DNA from: Saccharopolyspora_C sp047200635 | GTDB taxonomy: Bacteria; Actinomycetota; Actinomycetes; Mycobacteriales; Pseudonocardiaceae | Assembly: GCF_047200635.1 (NCBI RefSeq) | Contig: NZ_JBJZOI010000008.1 | Location: 1 to 64,000 of the forward strand | Length of the DNA stretch: 64,000 bases | Direction: 5' to 3' | Shown: one piece after another, positions 50,884-59,856 of the stretch | How the letters are laid out: each line of letters starts with the position of its first letter | How positions within the stretch are numbered: position 1 is the stretch's first letter | The notes under the pieces: model-generated | Databases searched by the model: none | Seen by the model: only the letters and a program-made list of their open reading frames with translations | What the model was told of the DNA's origin: nothing | Made by a program: the position numbers and the translations under genes

Positions 50884-52137
50884 GTGCCTGGGGGTTCGAG
50901 GGGGTGGCCCGCGGCGGTCGCGGCCGCGGCGGCGCTGGTGGCGGGCGTGTTCGTCCCGCTGCCCGCGCAGGCGCCGCCGACCGCCGTTCCGGCCCTCCAG
51001 AGCGCCGCAGCGGCTCCGGCGCGGCAGCAGTGGGAGTCGGTGCTGCGGGAGCGCTCCCGAGCGCTGCTGGCGCGCGATGAGGCGGCGTTCGAGGCGACGC
51101 TCGACCCCGCGGCGCCCGGGGACTTCCGGCGGCGGCAGCGCGCGCTGTTCGACAACCTCGCCGGGGTCCCGCTCGCGGAGTGGGACTACGACGTGCTCGA
51201 TTCGGCCGGTGCCGCGCGCGCGAGCACGCCGGACGTGGTGCTGCGCTACGCGCTGGCCGGGGTCGACGAGGTGCCGACCGAGCGGCCGGTGGGGTTCACC
51301 TTCGCCCTCCGCGACGGGCGCTGGCTGCTCAGCGGTGACGGGCGGGAGCGCGGCGAGTCCTGGCGCGGGCCGTGGGACTTCGCGCGGTGCCGGGTGGTCG
51401 TCACCCCGCAGGGCGTGATCATCGCGCACGACGGCGGGGAGGACCTCGCCGAGCGGCTGGCCCGGGAGCTGCCCTCGGCCGTGGCCGCCGTGACCGACGT
51501 GTGGGGACCGGACTGGCGGCGCCAGGTCGGGGTGCTGCTGCCGCAGTCGAGGCAGGAGCTGCGGGCGATGGTGGGTGCGGAGTTCGCGGTCGAGGGCATC
51601 GCCGCGGTCGCCGTCGCCGACGAGGTCGACACCGGCGCGCGCCGGGTGGCCGGGCCCCGGGTCGTGTTCAACACCGAGACCGCCGAGCGCCTGTCGGACA
51701 CCTCGCTGCGGGTGGTGCTGCGGCACGAGATGGCGCACGTGGCCGCGCGGGCCGACACCGCCGACGGAGCGCCGATGTGGTTGCTGGAGGGCTTCGCGGA
51801 CTACGTCGGCTACCGCGCGAGCGGGCTGCCCCCCGAGCGGATCGCCCCGGACCTGGCCCGCAGGGTGCGGGTCGGGGCGCCGCCGGAGGGGCCGCCCGGC
51901 GACGAGGACTTCCACGTCTCCGGTGGCGGTCTCGACCTCGCCTACCAGCAGTCCTGGTCGCTGGTGGAGCACCTGGCCCGGCGGGTGGGGGAGCGGCGGG
52001 TGGTCGAGCTGTACCGGCGCATCGCAGGCGCGGGCACCCCGGCGGAGGTGGAGCCCGCGCTCCGCGAGCTGGCGGGCTTCTCCACCGCCGATCTCCTGCG
52101 CTCCTGGCGGGCGGAGCTCCTCGCCCGCTTCGGCTGA
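50884..52137 (+). CDS. Exported HExxH zinc-peptidase-like protein
   Basis: 417 residues. The N-terminus has one hydrophobic segment (WPAAVAAAAALVAGVFVPL), a signal peptide or anchor. A region of about 150 residues with no recognised domain precedes a gluzincin-like site: HEMAH at 281-285 and a likely third ligand Glu302 in LLEGFADYVGY. This pattern is close to peptidase MA-like proteins. The substrate is unknown. TACGAT (50871-50876) lies 7 bases before the GTG start, suggesting a leaderless transcript. It converges on fadD. Confidence 0.82.
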   Translation: MPGGSRGWPAAVAAAAALVAGVFVPLPAQAPPTAVPALQSAAAAPARQQWESVLRERSRALLARDEAAFEATLDPAAPGDFRRRQRALFDNLAGVPLAEWDYDVLDSAGAARASTPDVVLRYALAGVDEVPTERPVGFTFALRDGRWLLSGDGRERGESWRGPWDFARCRVVVTPQGVIIAHDGGEDLAERLARELPSAVAAVTDVWGPDWRRQVGVLLPQSRQELRAMVGAEFAVEGIAAVAVADEVDTGARRVAGPRVVFNTETAERLSDTSLRVVLRHEMAHVAARADTADGAPMWLLEGFADYVGYRASGLPPERIAPDLARRVRVGAPPEGPPGDEDFHVSGGGLDLAYQQSWSLVEHLARRVGERRVVELYRRIAGAGTPAEVEPALRELAGFSTADLLRSWRAELLARFG

Positions 52138-52142
52138 CCCGG

Positions 52143-52166
52143 CGGGCCCCGGACGCGGCGGGCCCG
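52143..52166. terminator. Possible weak terminator between converging genes
   Basis: A 7-bp stem CGGGCCC/GGGCCCG (52143-52149, 52160-52166) with a 10-base loop in the 44-base gap before the fadD stop. Confidence 0.4.
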
Positions 52167-52181
52167 GGGACCACCAGGGGC

Positions 52182-53987
52182 TCAGCCGTAGATCGCCTCG
52201 ATGGCCTGGGCGTGGTTCTCGGCGACCTTGTTGCGCTTGAGCTTCATGCTCGGCGTCATCTCGCCGGTCGCCTCGGTGAAGTCCTCCGGCAGGATGCGGA
52301 ACTTCTTGATCGCCTCGGCCCGGGAGACGGCCTTGTTGGCCTCGTCGATCGCGGACTGCACCTCGGCGTGCACCTCGGGATCGTCGACCAGGCCGGCCAG
52401 CGGGGAGTCCGCCGGGCGGCCGTGGTTCTTCAGCCAGGTGGGCAGGAACTCGGGGTCCAGGGTGATCAGCGCGCCGATGAACGGCTTCTTGTCCCCGACG
52501 ACCATGCACTGGCTGATCAGCGGGTGCGCTCGCAGGTGGTCCTCCAGCACGGCCGGGGCCACGTTCTTGCCGCCCGCCGTGACGATGATCTCCTTCTTGC
52601 GCCCGGTGATCCGCAGGAAGCCGTCGTCGTCGAGGGAGCCGAGGTCGCCGGTGTGGAACCAGTCCTCCTCCAGCGACTCCGCGGTGGCCGTCTCGTTGTT
52701 CCAGTACCGCCGGAACACCACGTCGCCCTTGATCAGCACCTCCCCGTCCTCGGCGATGCGCACGCTGGTGCCCGCGATCGGGCGGCCGACCGTGCCGATC
52801 TTGGTGCCGCCCTCGACGTTGACGGTGGCGGCGGCGGTGGTCTCGGTGAGGCCGTAGCCCTCCAGCACCGGCACGCCCACCCCCCGGTAGAAGTGCGCCA
52901 GCCGGTCGCCGAGCGGAGCACCGCCGGAGACCGCGCCCAGGCAGCGCCCGCCGAGGGCGGCGCGCAGCTTGCCGTAGACCAGCTTGTCGAACACGAAGTG
53001 CTTGGCGCGCAGGGCGATCCCGGCGCCGCCCGAGTCGAGCGCCTGGCTGTGCGCGACCGCGGTGTCCTCGGCGAGGTCGAAGATCCGTCCCTTGCCCTCG
53101 CCGTGCGCCTTCTGCTTCGCGGTGTTGTAGACCTTCTCGAACACCCGCGGCACGGCCAGGATCAGCGTCGGGCGGAACGAGCCGAGGTCGCGGACCAGGT
53201 CCTTGACGTCCCCGGTGTGCCCGAGGGTGGTGCGGGTGTAGACGCAGGCGGTCGCGATCGCGCGCGCGAGCACGTGCGCCATCGGCAGGAACATGAGCAT
53301 CGAGTTGCCCTGCCGCAGCAGCCGCGGGAACGCGTTCTGGTCGCCGCGCACCTCGGCCAGCAGGTTGCGGTGGCTGAGCTCGCAGCCCTTGGGGCGCCCG
53401 GTGGTGCCCGAGGTGTAGATCAGGGTGGCGAGCTCGTCGGCCCGCACCTCCCGGCGGCGCTGGTGAGCGGTCTCGTCGTCGATGCCGGCGCCGAGCGCGG
53501 TGAGCTCGTCCACGGCCGCCGCGCCGCCCTCGCCGGGGCTCTCGATCTGCCAGACGTGCTCGAGGTCGGAGAGCCGGCCGGCGACGCCGTCGATCTCGGC
53601 GCGGTGCTGCGCGGTCTCGACGAAGACGGCGCGGGCGCCGGAGTCGCTGAGGATCCACTCGGCCTGGTCGGCGGAGGAGGTCTCGTACACGGGGACCGTC
53701 GCGCAGCCCGCGGACCAGATCGCGAAGTCCAGCAGGGTCCACTCGTAGCGCGTCCGCGACATCAGCCCGACCCGGTCGCCGTGCCGGAGCCCGGCGGCGA
53801 TGAGCCCCTTGGCGATCGCGAGGACCTGCGCGGCGAAGTCGGCGGCGGTGACGTCGATCCAGGTGCCGTCCACGCGGCGCCGGAAGCTCACCGTCCCGCC
53901 GAAGCGTTCCGCGTTGGCCCACACCATGTCGGTGAGGTTCTCGTCTTCGGCCACCGACTCCGTGGCAGGGACGCTGAACTCTCGCAC
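52182..53987 (-). CDS. fadD15: Long-chain fatty acid-CoA ligase
   Basis: 601 residues, ANL-superfamily enzyme activating fatty acids to acyl-CoA through an adenylate. The P-loop-like YTSGTTGRPKGCELSH, the adenine motif EGYGLTETTAA, the hinge TGDLGSLDDDGFLRITGRKKEII and the C-terminal Lys region NKVAENH are all visible. Length and context match M. tuberculosis FadD15 (Rv2187), in the same block. The start is GTG at 53987, with GGAGG about 7 bases upstream. Membrane association is expected but no helix is present. Confidence 0.93.
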   Translation of the reverse strand: MREFSVPATESVAEDENLTDMVWANAERFGGTVSFRRRVDGTWIDVTAADFAAQVLAIAKGLIAAGLRHGDRVGLMSRTRYEWTLLDFAIWSAGCATVPVYETSSADQAEWILSDSGARAVFVETAQHRAEIDGVAGRLSDLEHVWQIESPGEGGAAAVDELTALGAGIDDETAHQRRREVRADELATLIYTSGTTGRPKGCELSHRNLLAEVRGDQNAFPRLLRQGNSMLMFLPMAHVLARAIATACVYTRTTLGHTGDVKDLVRDLGSFRPTLILAVPRVFEKVYNTAKQKAHGEGKGRIFDLAEDTAVAHSQALDSGGAGIALRAKHFVFDKLVYGKLRAALGGRCLGAVSGGAPLGDRLAHFYRGVGVPVLEGYGLTETTAAATVNVEGGTKIGTVGRPIAGTSVRIAEDGEVLIKGDVVFRRYWNNETATAESLEEDWFHTGDLGSLDDDGFLRITGRKKEIIVTAGGKNVAPAVLEDHLRAHPLISQCMVVGDKKPFIGALITLDPEFLPTWLKNHGRPADSPLAGLVDDPEVHAEVQSAIDEANKAVSRAEAIKKFRILPEDFTEATGEMTPSMKLKRNKVAENHAQAIEAIYG

Positions 53988-54322
53988 CTTGAAACCTCCG
54001 ATGGAACGCGAAATGTGCGCACAACCTAACGCTGATAGTTACCCAGCGGTAGTCCCGATTCCATGATTACGGAACTTGCATGACTCGTTTTCTACCGCGT
54101 CGTCCGCAGCCTGCCACGCCGGGGGTGCCGACGCACCGGTGCCCGGCGGAGTCGTTTCCGCCGGTGGCGAGGATCATGGCAGGGTGGAGCGGGGTCCCCG
54201 GCCGATGTCGCCGGAATGGCCCTCCCGGCAGCGCCGCCGGAATCGCCGCGGGCGTTCCGCGCCCTCTCGAAATGCGGCCGAAACCGGTGTCCGCCAGATG
54301 GACCTGTGGTGAGGAGTGGATC
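53988..54322. other. Divergent region between fadD and the phosphoesterase gene
   Basis: About 335 bases without a supported gene. The fadD-proximal part (54020-54090) is A+T rich and should contain its promoter. GAGGAG at 54311-54316 is the ribosome site of the gene at 54323. Short open frames on both strands show no domain. Confidence 0.45.
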
Positions 54323-55111
54323 GTGCGCGTGCACGTGGTGTCCGATGTCCATGGCAACGCCGAGGCCCTGAAGCGGGCGGGGGACGGGGCCGACGCGCTG
54401 CTCGTGCTCGGCGACCTGATCGATTTCGTCGACTACCACGAGCACGGCCGCGGCATCCTCGGCGCCGTCTTCGGCGCCGAGAAGGTCGCGCACTTCGCCG
54501 AGCTCCGCCGCGGCCACCGCGGGGCGGAGATCGGAGCCTACGTCCGCTCGCTGTGGGCCTCCCTGGACGACCCGAAGCGCGTGGTGCGCGACGCCGTGCG
54601 CGAGCAGTACGCCGAGCTGTTCGCCGCGATGACCGCCCCGACCTACGCGATCGCGGGCAACGTGGACGAACCGGGGCTGTGGCCGGAGTTCGCCCGCGCG
54701 GGCGTGCGCTTCGTCGAGGGCGAGACGGTGGAGCTCGGCGGGCTGCGGTTCGGCTTCGTCGGCGGCACCGTGCTCTCGCCGGGCGGGGTGCTGCGCCGGG
54801 ACGCCGCCTGGGTGCCCTACTTGCGGCCGCAGCCGGAGTACGACGCGGCGGTGGCCGCGCTGGACCCGGTGGACGTGCTGTGCACCCACCTGCCGCCCGC
54901 GGTCCCCGAGCTGGTCTACGACGTGATCGCCCGGCGGTCCGAGCACGGCTCCACCTCGCTGCTGGAGCGCATCCGCCGCGACGAGCCGCGCTGGTCGCTG
55001 TTCGGCCACGTGCACCAGCCGCTCTCGGCCCGGGTCCGGATCGGGCGCACGGAGTGCGTGAACGTCGGGCACTTCCAGCGCACCGAGCGGCCCTACGTGC
55101 TGCGCTGGTGA
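54323..55111 (+). CDS. Calcineurin-like metallophosphoesterase
   Basis: 262 residues. All family motifs are present in order: SDVHGN, GDLID, GNVDE, THLPP and GHVHQP, giving a two-metal phosphoesterase site. The middle part (residues 45-90) is an insertion rich in Glu and Arg. The substrate is unknown (phosphodiesters or phosphoproteins are possible). The start is GTG at 54323 with GAGGAG 6 bases upstream; the upstream open stretch lacks conserved motifs. It corresponds in position to Rv2186c-Rv2185c surroundings of M. tuberculosis, but I do not claim orthology. Confidence 0.88.
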   Translation: MRVHVVSDVHGNAEALKRAGDGADALLVLGDLIDFVDYHEHGRGILGAVFGAEKVAHFAELRRGHRGAEIGAYVRSLWASLDDPKRVVRDAVREQYAELFAAMTAPTYAIAGNVDEPGLWPEFARAGVRFVEGETVELGGLRFGFVGGTVLSPGGVLRRDAAWVPYLRPQPEYDAAVAALDPVDVLCTHLPPAVPELVYDVIARRSEHGSTSLLERIRRDEPRWSLFGHVHQPLSARVRIGRTECVNVGHFQRTERPYVLRW

Positions 55112-55158
55112 CCCCGCCGGTCGCGCCCGGCGCCGGTGCCGCCCTGTAATCTGCGCGC

Positions 55159-55599
55159 ATGGTCGATCAGTCCACTCAGTCCATCGTGATCCAGGCGGCT
55201 CCGGCCGAGATCATGGCGGTGATCTCGGACTTCGCCAGCTATCCGCAGTGGGCGGAGGCGGTCAAGGAGACCGAGGTGCTCTCGACCACCGGGTCCGGCC
55301 AGGCCGAGAAGGTCCGATTCGTGCTCGACGCCGGCGTGGTCAAGGACACCTACGTCAACGTCTACGAGTGGGCCGAGGACGGGCTGTCGGTGAGCTGGAC
55401 CCTCTCCGAGGGTCAGGTGCAGAAGGCGCAGCAGGGCAGCTACCGGCTCAGCCCCCGGGGTGAGGACACCGAGGTCACCTACAGCCTGGCGGTGGACCTG
55501 GCGATCCCGATGATCGGCATGTTCAAGCGCAAGGCCGAAAAGATGATCATGAACACGGCGCTCAAGGAGCTCAAGCGCCGGGTCGAAGCCGGGTCCTGA
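55159..55599 (+). CDS. SRPBCC (START-like) family protein
   Basis: 146 residues, polyketide-cyclase/START-like helix-grip fold with a deep ligand cavity: SIVIQAAPAEIMAVISDFASYPQWAEAVKE, then VNVYEWAEDGLSVSWTL, and the long C-terminal helix FKRKAEKMIMNTALKELKRRVE (shown in parts). It probably binds a lipid or hydrophobic molecule. TAATCT (55147-55152) lies 6 bases before the ATG, a leaderless signature. M. tuberculosis Rv2185c is the likely counterpart and also precedes an ArsA-like gene. Confidence 0.88.
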   Translation: MVDQSTQSIVIQAAPAEIMAVISDFASYPQWAEAVKETEVLSTTGSGQAEKVRFVLDAGVVKDTYVNVYEWAEDGLSVSWTLSEGQVQKAQQGSYRLSPRGEDTEVTYSLAVDLAIPMIGMFKRKAEKMIMNTALKELKRRVEAGS

Positions 55600-55755
55600 A
55601 CCCCCGCGCCGGGTGGCTCCGACCACTCCGGCGGGTCGTCCGGGCCCGCGCGCGATGCGGTGCCGAGGAAGATCCAGTAACAAGGGAGCGGGACGCCGCT
55701 CCGGCGAACCCGGCCCACGCCCCCGTGCGGCCCCGACCCGATCCCAGAGACGCCC

Positions 55756-56979
55756 GTGCGCATCCTGTTGTTCACCGGAAAGGGCGGCGTCGGCAAGACG
55801 ACCCTCGCCGCCGCGACCTCCGCCCGGCTCGCCGAACGCGGGCAGAAGGTGCTAGCGGTCTCCACCGATCCGGCGCACTCCCTCGGCGACGCCGTCCGTG
55901 CCGCGCTGACCGGCGAACCCCGCGAGGTCGAGCTGCTCGGCGGCTCCGACGGACCGGTTCGGCTGCACGCGGCCGAGGTGCAGACCCGCGGGCTGCTCGA
56001 CCAGACCTGGAACGAGCTGCGCGAGCACCTGCGCACCGTGCTGCTCGGCGCGGGCGTCAGCGAGCTCGACGCCGAGGAGCTCACCCATCTGCCCGGGGTG
56101 GAGGACCTGCTCGCGCTCTCCGAGGTGCGGCGCCTGGCCGAGACCGGGCTGTGGGACACGGTGGTCGTCGACTGCGGTCCCACCGCCGAGACGCTGCGGC
56201 TGCTCGCGCTGCCCGAATCGCTGTCCGGTTACCTGGACCGGCTGTTCCCCGCGCACCGGCGCGTGGTCCGCGGCCTGCTCGCCGGAGTGGCCGGCAGCGA
56301 GAACGTGGAGCGCTGGGACGCGGTGGCCGACGCGCTCGGACGGCTGGCCGACCGGCTGCTGGGGCTGCGGCGGATGCTGCTGTCCGAGAACACGGCGGTC
56401 CGGTTGGTGCTCACCCCGGAGGCGGTGGTCGCGGCCGAGACGCGGCGCACCCTCACCGCGCTGGCGCTGCAGCAGGTCCGGGTCGACGGCTTGATCGCGA
56501 ACCGGCTGGTGCCGCATCCCGGCCCGGCGCGCGGCGAGGCGGCGCACTGGTTGCGCACCCGCCGCCGCGAGCAGGAGGCGGTGCTGGCCGGGGTGCGGGA
56601 GGCGACCGAGCTGCCGATGCGCACCGTGCTGCACCGGGCGTCCGAACCGGTGGGCGCCGCGCTGCTGGAGCTGGGCGCGGAGCTCTACGGCGAGCAGGAC
56701 CCGCTCGCGGGCGCGGGCAGCGCGCCCGAGCTGGAGCTCGGCGGCGGCGGGCGCTCGCTGGACGCCGAGTACACGTTGCGGCTGGCCGTGCCGCTGCACG
56801 AGGACGCCGAGGTGGACCTGGTCCGGATCGGCGACGAGCTCGCGATCACCGTGGACGGCAGGCGCAGGCTGCTCGCGCTGCCCGCCGTGCTGCGCCGCTG
56901 CGCCGTCACCGGCGCCGTGGCCGCCGACGACGGCCTGGTGGTCACCTTCCGGCCCGACCCGGGGCAGTGGATGCGATGA
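55756..56979 (+). CDS. ArsA/GET3-family ATPase
   Basis: 407 residues, a SIMIBI-class P-loop ATPase: GKGGVGKTTLAAATSARLAERG, the switch STDPAHSLGDA, and VVVDCGPTAETLRLL. It has a single ATPase half like GET3, not the duplicated form of classical ArsA, plus a C-terminal small domain with an SHSP20/ArsA-HSP20-like fold (EYTLRLAVPLHEDAEVDLVRIGDEL in parts). No arsenic resistance genes are near, so arsenic transport is unlikely; the role is unknown (Rv2184c counterpart). Start GTG at 55756. Confidence 0.88.
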   Translation: MRILLFTGKGGVGKTTLAAATSARLAERGQKVLAVSTDPAHSLGDAVRAALTGEPREVELLGGSDGPVRLHAAEVQTRGLLDQTWNELREHLRTVLLGAGVSELDAEELTHLPGVEDLLALSEVRRLAETGLWDTVVVDCGPTAETLRLLALPESLSGYLDRLFPAHRRVVRGLLAGVAGSENVERWDAVADALGRLADRLLGLRRMLLSENTAVRLVLTPEAVVAAETRRTLTALALQQVRVDGLIANRLVPHPGPARGEAAHWLRTRRREQEAVLAGVREATELPMRTVLHRASEPVGAALLELGAELYGEQDPLAGAGSAPELELGGGGRSLDAEYTLRLAVPLHEDAEVDLVRIGDELAITVDGRRRLLALPAVLRRCAVTGAVAADDGLVVTFRPDPGQWMR

Positions 56980-57003
56980 GGCCCCCGACCAGTGGAGGTG
57001 CAG

Positions 57004-57429
57004 ATGCCTGGTGATCGTCCCGAACCGGAGGCGGCCGAAGGGCGGGACCGGGTCGTCGAGGAGTTCCGGCTGCTGCTGGACGCCGCTGCCTGGCGCGCCG
57101 AGGAGTACCTGCGCGGCGCCGGGGGAGCGGAGCACGCCCAGCACGCCGCGCCCGAGGACGAGCGGCGGCCCGGTGCTTCCTGCGGCTGGTGCCCGGTCTG
57201 CGCGATCGCGGCCCTGCTGCGCGGCGAGCGGCCCGAGCTGAGCTCTCGTCTGATCGAACAGCTCGCCGGGCTCGTCGAGCTGCTGCGGGACTCCCTCGCC
57301 GAGCACCGCGCCCCGCCCGGCCCGGCGGCCGAGCGGCCCGGCGAGCCCGCCGCCGAGTCGAAGGTGCAGCGCATCGACGTGCGCCGGGTGCGGGGCCGTG
57401 CCGCCGCGAGCGGGGAGCCCGGGTGCTGA
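57004..57429 (+). CDS. Small protein with CGWCPVC motif
   Basis: 141 residues. A helical N-terminal half (RVVEEFRLLLDAAAWRAEEYL), then CGWCPVCAIAALL, a Cys motif that could bind metal, and another helix (LIEQLAGLVELLRDSL). The Arg/Pro-rich C-terminus is probably disordered. It seems conserved beside the ArsA-like gene (Rv2183c position), suggesting a joint function. GGAGGTG lies just before the ATG at 57004; a GTG at 56992 is the alternative. Its last bases overlap the start of the ROK gene by 7 bases. Confidence 0.78.
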   Translation: MPGDRPEPEAAEGRDRVVEEFRLLLDAAAWRAEEYLRGAGGAEHAQHAAPEDERRPGASCGWCPVCAIAALLRGERPELSSRLIEQLAGLVELLRDSLAEHRAPPGPAAERPGEPAAESKVQRIDVRRVRGRAAASGEPGC

Positions 57430-58379
57430 CGGTCGGGGTCGACGTCGGCGGCACCAGCCTGCGAGCCAGCGTCGTCGACCCGCGCGGCACCGTGCTCGAA
57501 ACCCTGCGGGTGCCTTCGGCGGGCACCGGGCCGGAGCTGGACTCGGCGATCGCGGACGCGGTGCGCTGCCTCGCCGACCGCTACCCGGTCGCCGGCGTCG
57601 GCCTGGCCGTGGCCGGGTTCGTGAGCGAGGACCGGCGGGTGGTGCGGTTCGCCCCGCACCTGCCCTGGCGGCAGGCCGCGGTCGCCGACGACATCGCCTC
57701 CCGCGTGGGCCTGCCGGTCGTCCTGGAGCACGACGCCAACGCGGCCGCGATCGCCGAGCAGCGCTTCGGCGCGGCCGCGGGCGCGAAGGTCGCCGCGCTC
57801 GTCGCGATCGGCACCGGCATCGGCGGTGCGCTGGTGCTCGACGGTGCGGTCTACCGCGGTGCGCACGGCATCGCCCCCGAACTCGGCCACCTGCGGCTGG
57901 TGCCCGGCGGGCGGGCCTGCCCGTGCGGCAAGCGCGGCTGCTGGGAGCGCTACTGCAGCGGCACCGCCCTGGCCGCCACGGCGCTGGAGCTGTTCGCCGC
58001 GGACGGCTCGTCCCCGCTGGCCGCCGAGGCGGCGAAGGACCCGGGCGAGATCACCGGGGAGCGGGTCGCGCAGGCCGCGGAGGGCGGTGACCCGGTGGCG
58101 GCGCGCGCGGTCGGGGAGCTCGCGACCTGGCTCGGCGAGGGGCTCGCGCTGGTCGCCGACGTCTACGACCCGGACGTCGTGGTGCTCGCCGGGGGCGTGT
58201 CCGGTTCCGCGCACCTCTTCCTGCCCGCGGCCCGCCGCCGCTACGCGGAGGCGATCACCGGCTCGGGGCACCGACCGCTCGCCCAGGTGCGCCTCGCCCG
58301 CCACGGCGACGAAGCGGGCATCGTCGGCGCGGCCACCCTCGCCCGGGAGCACATCGCCACCGGAGCGCGCCTCCGGTGA
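57423..58379 (+). CDS. ROK-family glucokinase
   Basis: 318 residues. N-terminal phosphate motif VGVDVGGTSLRASVVD, HDANAAAIAEQRFG (catalytic Asp), the sugar-binding ELGHL, and the ROK zinc motif CPCGKRGCWE followed by YCSG are intact. It most resembles sugar kinases of the glucokinase type in actinobacteria; activity on other hexoses is possible. No DNA-binding domain is fused, so it is not a ROK repressor. The GTG at 57423 overlaps the preceding gene by 7 bases (GTGCTGA), so the two are translationally coupled. Confidence 0.88.
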   Translation: MLTVGVDVGGTSLRASVVDPRGTVLETLRVPSAGTGPELDSAIADAVRCLADRYPVAGVGLAVAGFVSEDRRVVRFAPHLPWRQAAVADDIASRVGLPVVLEHDANAAAIAEQRFGAAAGAKVAALVAIGTGIGGALVLDGAVYRGAHGIAPELGHLRLVPGGRACPCGKRGCWERYCSGTALAATALELFAADGSSPLAAEAAKDPGEITGERVAQAAEGGDPVAARAVGELATWLGEGLALVADVYDPDVVVLAGGVSGSAHLFLPAARRRYAEAITGSGHRPLAQVRLARHGDEAGIVGAATLAREHIATGARLR

Positions 58380-58419
58380 ACCGCACCGCCCGACGCCGAG
58401 CGCCCGCCGGACCGGCTCC

Positions 58420-58920
58420 TCAGAGCTGGGCGCCGTCGTCGGTGGGGTCCTCGGGAGGAGTGCGGCGCATCCGGAACAGGAGCCAGCCGATGCCCGCGCT
58501 CACCGCGACCAGCCCGACCGGCAGCGCGGCGGTGGCGCCGAGGCCGAGCAGCCCGGGCACCAGCAGCAGCGTCATCCCCAGCGAGACCAGCAGGATCCCC
58601 CCTACGGTCGCCAAGCCCGGCCGGGGCATCGGCGGGGGTTCGGGCGGCTCGTAGTGGCCCTCGTCCGGGGCGTCGGCGGGCGGCGTCCAGTCGCGCGGCG
58701 CCGGGCCGGGGCGCGCGGCATCGGACGGGCCGGGATCAGGTCGGACCGAACCGGGCCGGGCCGCCTCGGGCCCGGTCTCGCGCGGCGGTTCCGGGTCGGG
58801 ACGCGCTGCCTCCTCCGGCCAGCGCGCCATCGGCTCGTCTCGCTCCAGGCCGGCGACGATCTCGGCGAAGGCGGCGTCGATGTCCTCCGGTCCGTCGGCG
58901 TTCTCGTGACGGGTGCTCAT
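58420..58920 (-). CDS. Proline-rich protein with two membrane helices
   Basis: 166 residues. An acidic first 30 residues are followed by about 60 residues of Pro/Glu/Arg-rich disordered sequence, then two close helices (LATVGGILLVSLGMTLLLVPG; TAALPVGLVAVSAGIGWLLF) and a short charged tail. No family was recognised. Its start overlaps the stop of the upstream hydrolase by 4 bases (ATGA, 58917-58920), so they are co-translated, perhaps placing the hydrolase near the membrane. Confidence 0.75.
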   Translation of the reverse strand: MSTRHENADGPEDIDAAFAEIVAGLERDEPMARWPEEAARPDPEPPRETGPEAARPGSVRPDPGPSDAARPGPAPRDWTPPADAPDEGHYEPPEPPPMPRPGLATVGGILLVSLGMTLLLVPGLLGLGATAALPVGLVAVSAGIGWLLFRMRRTPPEDPTDDGAQL

Positions 58921-59681
58921 GCTGGTTCCTCGACGCGCTCGCGGTGGATCCTGCGGACGAATTCGACGCTACCGGCGAACACCGACGAAGCGTCGTGGTC
59001 GAGGGTCGCCACGTGGTAGCTGTCCCGCAGCACGACCTCGGCGACATCGCCGCTTCGGATGCCTTCCAGCACGATCACGGCGTTCTCCGGCTCGACGACG
59101 TGGTCGGTGGCCGAGCGCAGCAGGAGCACCGGCTGCCGCACCCGGTGCAGGTCCCCGCGCACCACCCGCCACAGCTCGCGCAGGCTCGCGGCGGCGCGCA
59201 GCGGGGTCCGGTCGTAGCCGACCTCGACGACGCCGGGCTTGCGGATGTCCCCGGCGACGCCGCGGATCGAGGGCAGCACCCGGGACAGCGCGGGCAGCAG
59301 GGCGGAGCCGGCCCGCTTCGTCATCACCGAGGGGTTCACCAGGACGATGCCGGACAGCGCGGGGTGCTCCTGGGCCAGCCGCAGGGTGAGCGCGCCGCCC
59401 ATCGACTGCCCGAAGACGAAGATCGACCGGCAGCCGGCGAGCTGCGCGAGCTCCCGCTCGGCCGCCGCGTACCAATCCGTCCAGCGGGTGCGGTTGAGAT
59501 CGCGCCAGTGCGTGCCGTGGCCGGGCAGGCGCGGGCAGCGGACGGTGATCCCCTCCGCGGCGAGGTGCTCGCCCCAGGCCCGCATGCTCTGCGGGGTTCC
59601 GGTGAACCCGTGGCACAGCAGCACACCGATGTCCTCGGAACCTTCGTGCACGAACGGTTCGGCGCCGGGAAGAACGGGCAC
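58917..59681 (-). CDS. Alpha/beta-fold esterase or lipase
   Basis: 254 residues. Oxyanion region LLCHGFTGTP, nucleophile Ser93 in GQSMGG, acid in RSATDHVVEPENA and His in DSYHVATLDHD. The SYHVxTLD arrangement is that of carboxylesterase Est30/monoacylglycerol-lipase-like enzymes. No signal peptide. The start is GTG at 59681 with GGGAGG upstream. It is the first of two overlapping genes; the substrate may be a lipid ester, supported only by the membrane partner and the divergent acyltransferase gene. Confidence 0.88.
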   Translation of the reverse strand: MPVLPGAEPFVHEGSEDIGVLLCHGFTGTPQSMRAWGEHLAAEGITVRCPRLPGHGTHWRDLNRTRWTDWYAAAERELAQLAGCRSIFVFGQSMGGALTLRLAQEHPALSGIVLVNPSVMTKRAGSALLPALSRVLPSIRGVAGDIRKPGVVEVGYDRTPLRAAASLRELWRVVRGDLHRVRQPVLLLRSATDHVVEPENAVIVLEGIRSGDVAEVVLRDSYHVATLDHDASSVFAGSVEFVRRIHRERVEEPA

Positions 59682-59856
59682 CGCATCCTCCCTACCGCAT
59701 CGCTCCACCGCGTCCGCCCCATCGTCGCACGCGGGAGCCTTCCGCGGGGCGATCTCCCGGCGCCTGATCGCGCTCGGCCGGGGCCGCATTGTGCGCGCAG
59801 ACGGGGCTCCGTAACCTTGAACGAGGCATTCCGGGTGTTCAGGGAGGCAGCGGCGC

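Noticed and set aside
50713..54024. A 1103-codon open frame on the minus strand
   Set aside because: Out-of-frame shadow of fadD and of the HExxH gene.
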